Shown here one piece after another: positions 58,259 through 64,000 of a stretch of 64,000 nt of DNA. Made by a program: the position numbers and the translations under genes. Each line of letters starts with the position of its first letter. Positions within the stretch are counted from its first letter, which is position 1. The stretch is taken from contig NZ_JAYDCK010000003.1 of the NCBI RefSeq assembly GCF_034555965.1, forward strand, positions 1,302,001 through 1,366,000. Reading direction: 5' to 3'. The DNA is from Aquicoccus sp. G2-2 (GTDB taxonomy: Bacteria > Pseudomonadota > Alphaproteobacteria > Rhodobacterales > Rhodobacteraceae). Under the pieces are notes generated by a model. That model was not told the DNA's origin and did no database searches. It saw only the letters and a list, made by a program, of their open reading frames with translations.

Positions 58259-58295
58259 GTGCCCATATAGGAGAAAAAGCATGAGTGCCCATATA
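58244..58295 (+). repeat. 26-base tandem duplication carrying a ribosome-binding site and start codon
   Basis: Two identical 26-base units, 58244-58269 and 58270-58295, each with GGAGAAAAAG followed by an ATG. The first ATG (58255) opens a nine-residue frame MSAHIGEKA that stops in TGA overlapping the second ATG (58281). The upstream gene ends at the first copy. Translational coupling through a mini-frame to the helicase start is a plausible result of the duplication. Confidence 0.8.
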
Positions 58296-60337
58296 AAGGA
58301 CGCCCCCTCCGTATCAGTGAGATATGCAGCAACTGGTGCATCCAAAAATCGAACGAGATGGGCATGCGCGCCATGCAGGAGCGCGCCTATGCCTATCGCG
58401 GCGAGCAATACCTGCTAATCAAATCGCCACCGGCCTCGGGCAAGTCCCGCGCACTGATGTTCGTCGCGCTCGACAAACTCGAAAACCAGGGGCTGAAGCA
58501 GGCGATCATCGTCGTGCCCGAGCGCTCCATCGGGTCGTCGTTCAAGGATACGCCGCTATCGACCTACGGCTTCTGGGCCGACTGGGTGGTGCCTCCGCAG
58601 TGGAACCTCTGCAATGCGCCCGGTGCGGACGATCCGAAGATCGCCAAAGGCAAGGTGGATGCGGTGCGGACCTTCCTCGCCTCCGACGACAAGGTGCTGG
58701 TCTGCACCCATGCGACATTCAGGTTCGCCGTCGACGAGTTGGGGGTCGATGCCTTCGACAATCGCCTGGTCGCAGTTGATGAATTTCATCATGTCAGCGC
58801 CAATCCGGACAATAAGCTGGGCACGCATCTCCGCGCTTTCATGGAGCGCGACCAGATCCACATCGTCGCCATGACGGGTTCCTATTTCCGCGGTGACGCT
58901 GAGGCCGTCCTGATGCCCGACGATGAGGCGCGCTTCGCTACGGTCACCTACACCTATTACGAGCAACTGAACGGCTACGACTACCTGAAAAGCCTGGACA
59001 TCGGGTATTATTTCTACTCTGGCCGATACATCGACGCGATCCACGAGATACTGGATCCGGCAAAGAAGACGATCGTGCACATTCCCAATGTCAATGCCCG
59101 CGAAAGCCTGGGCGACAAGATCAGGGAGGCTGAGGACGTCATGCAGTCTCTCGGGACTTGGAAAGGGGCTGACCCGTATACGGGCTTTCAACTGATCGAG
59201 ACCGCAGAAGGAAAGACCTTGAGAGTCGCTGACCTCGTCGACGATGACGGCGCACGGCGCGACCGGGTGATCGGGTCGTTGAAGGATCCGGCGAACGCCG
59301 ACAATCGTGATCATGTCGACATCATCATCGCACTTGGGATGGCAAAAGAAGGATTCGACTGGATCTGGTGTGAACACGCATTGACCGTTGGCTACAGATC
59401 CTCCCTGACCGAGATAGTGCAGATTATCGGCCGTGCCACGCGGGATGCACCTGGAAAGACCTCCGCCCGCTTCACGAACCTCATCGCCGAACCAGACGCC
59501 TCCGAAGAAACAGTCAATGAGGCTGTCAATGATACCTTGAAGGCGATTGCCGCTTCGTTACTCATGGAGCAGGTACTGGCTCCGAAGTTCACTTTCACAC
59601 CGAAAGCATCTGGTCCGAAGGAGGGATTCAACTACGGTGAAGGCGGGTATCAGCCAGGTCAGACAAATCTGGGCTTCAGCGATAACGGTCAGCTCCATCT
59701 CGAGATCGGGGGGCTGGTTCCTCCGAAATCGGAAGAGGCGAAGCGAATCTGCGAACAGGATATCAACGAGGTGCTTGCCTCGTTTGTCCAAGACAGACAG
59801 ACCGTAGAGCGCGGTGTGTTCGACGATGAAACGCCTGCAGAAGAACTCACACAGGTGAAGATGGGCCGGATCATAGCGGATCGGTATCCGGATCTCGCCG
59901 AGGACGATCGTGAGGCAGTGCGTCAGCACGCCGTTGCCGCCCTGGCACTCACTCAACAGGCGAAGAAGAACACCCCAGAACATGGCCCTGACGATGAACC
60001 CCAGGCCAACACCGCATTCGTTGAGGGCGTCAGGAGATTTGTCACTGACGTGAAGGATCTGGAGATTGATCTGATCGACCGAATAAACCCATTCCAGACG
60101 GCCCGCGCGATCCTGAGCAAGGCCATGGACGAGCGGACACTGAAAGAAGTTGCCGAGATCATCGCCAAGAAGAAAGTCAACCTTACGCATGAAGAGGCCC
60201 GGATGCTGGCAACGCGGGCCATTCGGTTTCAAAAGGAAACTGGGCGCCTTCCGTCAATTACCTCGAGCGATGCCTGGGAGAGACAAATGGCCGAAGGCAT
60301 TGCATTCCTCCAAAGAAGGGCGGCGGCAGATGCATAA
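58281..60337 (+). CDS. SF2 DEAD/DEAH-like helicase of the defence operon (frameshifted)
   Basis: Reconstructed 685 residues from ATG 58281, giving MSAHIKDAPSVSVRYAATG, then SNEMGMRAMQERAYAYRGEQYLLIK. The five-A run at 58344-58348 needs one extra A to keep this frame; otherwise translation must start at 58358. Helicase motifs are intact: Walker A PPASGKSRAL (about residue 50), Walker B VDEFHHVS (about 163), motif III MTGSYFRGD, motif V GMAKEGFDWIWCEHAL and motif VI QIIGRATRDAPGK (about 380). The C-terminal 270 residues are unassigned. It presumably translocates on or unwinds DNA in the defence mechanism. Confidence 0.87.
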
Positions 60338-61509
60338 GCGCAGCGATCTCGATATACTTGCCGAACTGGGAGTCGAGCCGGCAGACAAAAAAGACTGCGA
60401 CAACGCCCACTGAGGCACGGGTCATCGCTGGCTTCGAGGATATCCAGAAATTCTTCGAAGAGCACGGGCGAGCGCCCGAGCACGGAGCGGATCGGGACAT
60501 TTTCGAGCGCCTTTACGCCGTGCGCCTGGATCGGCTCCGCGCACAATCTGATTGTGTCGCGCTGTTGGCTCCACTCGACGATCAAGGCCTTCTGACCACC
60601 GAGGCCTTAGAGTCGGCTGCCGCCGATGACGATAGGGATGATGCAGCTCTCCTCGCGGCCCTCGGCGTTGATCAGAAGGCGGAACCGAGTATTACAGAGC
60701 TTAGGCATGTGCGCCCGTCAACCGAACGAAAAGCGGCCGAGGAGATTGCCGCCAGAACACCATGTTCAGACTTCTCTGAGTTTTCATTGACCTTCGATGC
60801 CGTCCGGGCGGACATCGCCTCCGGAAGAAGGCAAACCCGCCCCTTTGAGCGCAAATCAGAGATCGAGAAAGGTCGCTTCTTTGTTGTCGATGGTCTCATC
60901 GCGTATGTTGCCGAGGCGGGCGAAGAATTTCGAAACGACTCAGGCAACATCGATCGCAGGCTTCGTGTGATCTACGACAACGCCACCGAAAACAACCTGC
61001 TTGCCCGCTCACTTCAAAAAGCGTTGACTCAGGATCCTTTGGGGCGGCGGATCACTGATCCAGAGGCTGGCCCTCTCTTCGATCGTGCCGAGCCGATCGA
61101 GGGTCGCGAGAGCGGGACCATCTATGTCCTGCAAAGCCTCTCCGATCATCCCACTATCGTGGAGAACCGCAACCTGATTCACAAGATCGGCGTTACTGGT
61201 GGAGACGTGAATCGCCGCATCGCCAATGCAGAGAAGGAGCCGACGTTTCTCATGGCTCCGGTCAAGATTGTGGCGACCTTTTCCCTTTATGACATCAATC
61301 GAGTGGCGCTCGAAAATCTTCTGCACCGGTTCTTTTCTGCGGCGCGACTGGAAACGCGAATACCTGACCGCCTGGGGAATGAGATGAAACCTCGCGAGTG
61401 GTTCTTCGTCCCCCTGCATGCGATCCTGGAGGCAGTTGAGCGCATCCAAGACGGCAGCTTGCACCAGTACGTCTATTGTCCAGAGCAGGCACGCCTCGCC
61501 AAGCGATAA
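60330..61509 (+). CDS. GIY-YIG nuclease family protein, second in the operon (frameshifted)
   Basis: Reconstructed 392 residues from ATG 60330, overlapping the helicase stop by eight bases: MHKRSDLDILAELGVEPADKK, then TATTPTEARVIAGFEDIQKFF. The six-A run at 60387-60392 has one base too many; removing it joins the start to the long frame (60358-61509). The N-terminal 240 residues are helical and unassigned. The C-terminal part is a T5orf172-type GIY-YIG domain: GTIYVLQSLSDHP, LIHKIGVTGGDVNRRIANA, ALENLLHRFFSAARL (catalytic Glu) and KPREWFFVPL. It ends just before a terminator at 61557. Confidence 0.85.
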
Positions 61510-61556
61510 TGGCCAGCGGCAACTGTTACCGATAGTGCGTGGGGTGGTTGAATGTG

Positions 61557-61601
61557 AAAAAATCTGCCTTTGGGTGGTCTTTTCTCCTCCACAGATTTTT
61601 T
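61557..61601 (+). terminator. Intrinsic terminator of the defence operon
   Basis: Complementary arms AAAAAATCTG and CAGATTTTTT flank a GGTGG/CCTCC inner pairing and leave a run of T at the end. It lies 48 bases after the last gene of the operon; the symmetric A/T tracts could also act in the opposite direction. Confidence 0.75.
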
Positions 61602-61633
61602 GCCTACCTTAGAAAGATCCATCTCTTATCTGT

Positions 61634-61689
61634 CACCCCGCCGGGGTGGTAGCGTCTGGTAGTGGTAATACCGGCGCTTACCATTACCA
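61634..61689. promoter_or_regulatory. Operator candidates upstream of the kfrA-like gene
   Basis: Two inverted repeats lie upstream of the start at 61703: CACCCC-GCC-GGGGTG at 61634-61648 and TGGTAAT/ATTACCA at 61663-61669 and 61683-61689. KfrA proteins often repress their own promoter by binding repeats of this kind, so these are candidates; the sites are not proved. Confidence 0.45.
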
Positions 61690-61702
61690 AAAGGAACCGG
61701 AT

Positions 61703-62368
61703 ATGGCCGAAAAGAAGAAGAACCCTTTGCTCGAAAAACAGATCCGCGACGCGATCCGCGAGCTGACCGAGGAAGGCAAGAAAGTTACCAACCAAGCGGT
61801 GCGCGATACCATCAAAAGCGGATCATTTCGCGATATTGGGCCCATCGTCAAGCTGGTAAAGGCGGAGATTGACGCCAAGGAGCAGGCGGCACGGCTTGCA
61901 CCTGAGATGCCCGACGAGGTACACGATGCCGCGGCCACGATCTGGCAGCTGGCATGGGATGCCGCTGACGAGAGCGCCGCCACGGAACGCCGGGCGCACG
62001 CCGCTGAAATCGAGAAAATGAAGGGCGAGATCGATGAAGCATTGTCGGATTGCGCCCTCGTTGAAGGCGAGCGTGACACAGCGGAAACCCGAGTTCAGGC
62101 GTTTGAAACCGAGCTCCGTGATGCCCGGACCGCGTTGCACGACGCGCAGCTCGAGATTGCCCGCCTGACCGGCCAGCTCGGCGAGCGCGAGCAGCACATC
62201 CAGAAATGGCTGGCCGAGCGGCTGGAAGCTGCGGCCTCGGAAGCAATCGGGACGGAAGAACCCGAAGAGCCGCTCACGAAGGCCGAAGGCAATCAAATGG
62301 ATATGTTTACACCTGACATGGCCGACGAGAAGAAGCCCGACAACTCGCAACCCTTCGCTGCGGAGTGA
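61703..62368 (+). CDS. KfrA-like DNA-binding coiled-coil protein
   Basis: 221 residues from MAEKKKNPLLEKQIRDAIRELTEEGKKVTNQAVRDTIKSGSFRDIGPIVKLV, an N-terminal helix-turn-helix domain typical of KfrA. From about residue 80 a long charged coiled coil follows (ERDTAETRVQAFETELRDARTAL), ending in an acidic tail. KfrA proteins are plasmid-encoded partition and regulatory factors that may form filaments along DNA. A Shine-Dalgarno sequence AAGGA precedes the start. It is convergent with the relaxase gene after a 78-base gap. Confidence 0.78.
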   Translation: MAEKKKNPLLEKQIRDAIRELTEEGKKVTNQAVRDTIKSGSFRDIGPIVKLVKAEIDAKEQAARLAPEMPDEVHDAAATIWQLAWDAADESAATERRAHAAEIEKMKGEIDEALSDCALVEGERDTAETRVQAFETELRDARTALHDAQLEIARLTGQLGEREQHIQKWLAERLEAAASEAIGTEEPEEPLTKAEGNQMDMFTPDMADEKKPDNSQPFAAE

Positions 62369-62446
62369 GCCTTGATCCCGGCCGGGCGCGACGCGTCCGG
62401 CCGTCTCACCGGCACTGGTCACACAATCTCGTCGACGCTCCGTCAG

Positions 62447-64000
62447 TCAGCCCCAACTGCGCTGTCTCTGCCGGTTCAACACACGGATTCTGATTGGTTT
62501 CGGATCAATGTCGGTGTGGAGTTCGGCGCGCTTGGGGTCGGCCGCGCCGTTGGGATCATGTGTGCCAGTCTCGAGATCCAGACCACGTTGTGCTGCCCCG
62601 AATTCCAGGATCTGCGCGCCACGATCGAACCCGGCCCGCAAGGCCGCATCGGCCTCTGCATCGCACAGGCGGACTGCATCGCTTGTCGCTCTGTAGCAAT
62701 TCCGCAAAGACGCGTTGGTCATGTCGTCCATGCGCTCTTGTATCGCATGCAGATCGGCCCCCGGGCGCAAAGCCCAGGCACCGGGAAAGGATGCCTCGTC
62801 ATACTTGACCGACGGCTCTCCCTTCGTGATCGCATCAAGATGCGGGAGATTCTCTTTGCCCGCCATCTCTCGCTCTCTTGCCAGCACCCCAGCCTGCCGC
62901 GCGAGCTCGGCGGCCTCGCGCTCCAGCTCTGTTTCGCGGCGGCGGTTTCGAAAGAGGCCGCGCGCGAAGGTGACAAGATGCTTGTAGGCGGGCCTGATGC
63001 GATCAGCGAGTCTCTTCCGGGCTGCCCTGCCCTTCGGTGCGTTCGGGCCGTATCTCAGCCCCTCCTTTTTCTTGACTGTCTTCTCCTGATAGTCGAGCTG
63101 CCGAGCTTCGATCGCCGCCATGCCCATCGTAAGAGCAGTGGCAAGTGCCTCCGCCGAAGCGGTTTTTGTCCCGGCCTCCGTGATCCTGGTTTCCGCTTCC
63201 CTGTGCTTCGCCCCAGTTGCACGGGCGTCCTGCCGTGCCTGCTGCAGCGCCTGATCCACCAACACTTTCTTGAGCGAGGCAGCCTTCCATTCTGATTTTA
63301 TTTTCGACTCGCGTTGATGCAGCGCGCGCTGCCAGGCTTCGCGATATTCGCGCGGGGAGGTGTGGGTAGGTGCCGCCAAGATAGTTTGCCGGTCCGCTTT
63401 TGCGCGGCGCTGGTTCTCCGCATGCGTCTGGCCTCGCATCAATCCTATTGGTGCAAAGAAGCGTCCAGCTTCATCCTGTGCCTTCTCGTAATTCTTCAGC
63501 AATGGGTGGGTGGACGGCTGGATCAAATGTTGTGTGCCTCGGCGCGCTGATGTCTTCGTGGTGCGCTGGAGCAATAGAGCATGAAAATGCGGCGTCTCTT
63601 CATCAAGGTCGAACCTGAGATGCCGCAGGGCGTCGGGGAAAAAGGCCTCGAAGAAGGCCCGACCACGTTCTTCGAAGGCTTCGATTTTCACCTTGCTCAG
63701 TCGGTTGATACGTGTCTCGCCCTCTGGGCCGATACCATAAGTGATCAGCACCTCGTCATCCGAAGCATCTGGCTCTGCGCGGAAATGATCCTTGTGAGCC
63801 GTCAGGATGACTTCCCGCAGGGGGCCGTGTTCAGATGCCTTCCACGGCTCCACGAGACCACGCTCCTGCCGGGCCTCCGCCTGCTTTCGACGCTTCTGCG
63901 CTTTCAAGGCAACGACCTCGGCATCTTGGTTCTCGGCCATCATCTGATGGATCTCGGCATTGACCTCGGCGACGAAATTCTCGCCGAGGATGGTCCGATT
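62447..64000 (-). CDS. Relaxase/mobilisation protein, MobV (Pre)-like (partial N-terminus)
   Basis: The minus frame is open through 64000, so the N-terminus lies outside the window; the first visible codons read NRTILGENFVAEVNAEIHQ. The metal-binding histidine motif of a relaxase, DLDEETPHFHALLL, is clear (PHFH). The region after residue 230 is a long basic coiled coil, also typical of Mob/Pre-type proteins. It nicks and carries plasmid or element DNA during mobilisation. An origin of transfer would be expected near its missing start or near 62370-62446; I could not identify one. Confidence 0.75.
   Translation of the reverse strand, partial: NRTILGENFVAEVNAEIHQMMAENQDAEVVALKAQKRRKQAEARQERGLVEPWKASEHGPLREVILTAHKDHFRAEPDASDDEVLITYGIGPEGETRINRLSKVKIEAFEERGRAFFEAFFPDALRHLRFDLDEETPHFHALLLQRTTKTSARRGTQHLIQPSTHPLLKNYEKAQDEAGRFFAPIGLMRGQTHAENQRRAKADRQTILAAPTHTSPREYREAWQRALHQRESKIKSEWKAASLKKVLVDQALQQARQDARATGAKHREAETRITEAGTKTASAEALATALTMGMAAIEARQLDYQEKTVKKKEGLRYGPNAPKGRAARKRLADRIRPAYKHLVTFARGLFRNRRRETELEREAAELARQAGVLAREREMAGKENLPHLDAITKGEPSVKYDEASFPGAWALRPGADLHAIQERMDDMTNASLRNCYRATSDAVRLCDAEADAALRAGFDRGAQILEFGAAQRGLDLETGTHDPNGAADPKRAELHTDIDPKPIRIRVLNRQRQRSWG

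Larger units (their letters stand above)
51190..64000. mobile_element. Integrative mobilisable element inserted in dusA (right end outside)
   Basis: From the 5' end of dusA onward the gene content changes to mobile-element functions: tyrosine integrase, an unrecognised possibly replication-like gene, a five-gene putative defence operon, KfrA-like DNA-binding protein and a relaxase. Several genes are less GC-rich than the core DNA. The element reaches past the window edge, so transfer genes and the right attachment site are not seen. A relaxase without visible secretion genes suggests a mobilisable rather than self-transmissible element, but that may change with more sequence. Confidence 0.75.

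Noticed and set aside
58324-58779. Frame starting MQQLVHPKIERDG near the helicase start
   Set aside because: It loses all helicase motifs and is out of phase with the conserved protein; the helicase frame is the one supported.

Overview
The window looks like chromosomal DNA of a Rhodobacterales (Roseobacter-group) alphaproteobacterium. It is GC-rich, the complex I operon carries the small extra ORFs typical of that family (DUF5333- and DUF5337-like proteins, lipoproteins, an HhH protein), and NuoE has the long C-terminal extension known from Rhodobacter relatives. The identification rests on recalled family features, not on a search.

Layout. 1-19495 (minus strand): a complete nuoA-N operon (nuoN runs off the left edge) with about ten accessory genes between the subunits. 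19794-21458: a secreted von Willebrand factor A protein. 21662-30667 (minus): a leucine/isovalerate degradation cluster (isovaleryl-CoA dehydrogenase, both methylcrotonyl-CoA carboxylase subunits, methylglutaconyl-CoA hydratase, HMG-CoA lyase) with a flavodoxin-like protein, a nitronate monooxygenase-like enzyme and a GST. 30766-34910: acyltransferase-like membrane protein, DegT aminotransferase, MmgE/PrpD protein and phosphoglycolate phosphatase. 35030-38882 (plus): glmU, glmS and an AlkD-like protein. 39078-40677: a lipoprotein and moaA. 40747-50168: a dipeptide uptake and hydrolysis locus, with dppDF(fused)-argE-M20-M20 on minus and dppA-B-C on plus. 50251-51276: dusA.

From about 51190 to beyond the right edge lies an integrated mobile element inserted at the 5' end of dusA. 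It carries a tyrosine integrase, a broken unrecognised (possibly replication-initiator-like) gene, a five-gene putative defence operon, a KfrA-like DNA-binding protein and a relaxase cut by the window edge. The defence operon is the most interesting part: an MmeI-like adenine methyltransferase without a visible nuclease site, a membrane-anchored protein, a putative modified-base reader fused to a GIY-YIG nuclease, an SF2 helicase and a second GIY-YIG protein, all in overlapping translational coupling. I know of no formal name for this combination.

A caution applies throughout. At least ten conserved genes are broken by single-base indels, nearly all in homopolymer runs, including the normally essential glmS. 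Most are probably sequencing errors. Such genes are annotated here at their reconstructed full extent and the indel position is given.
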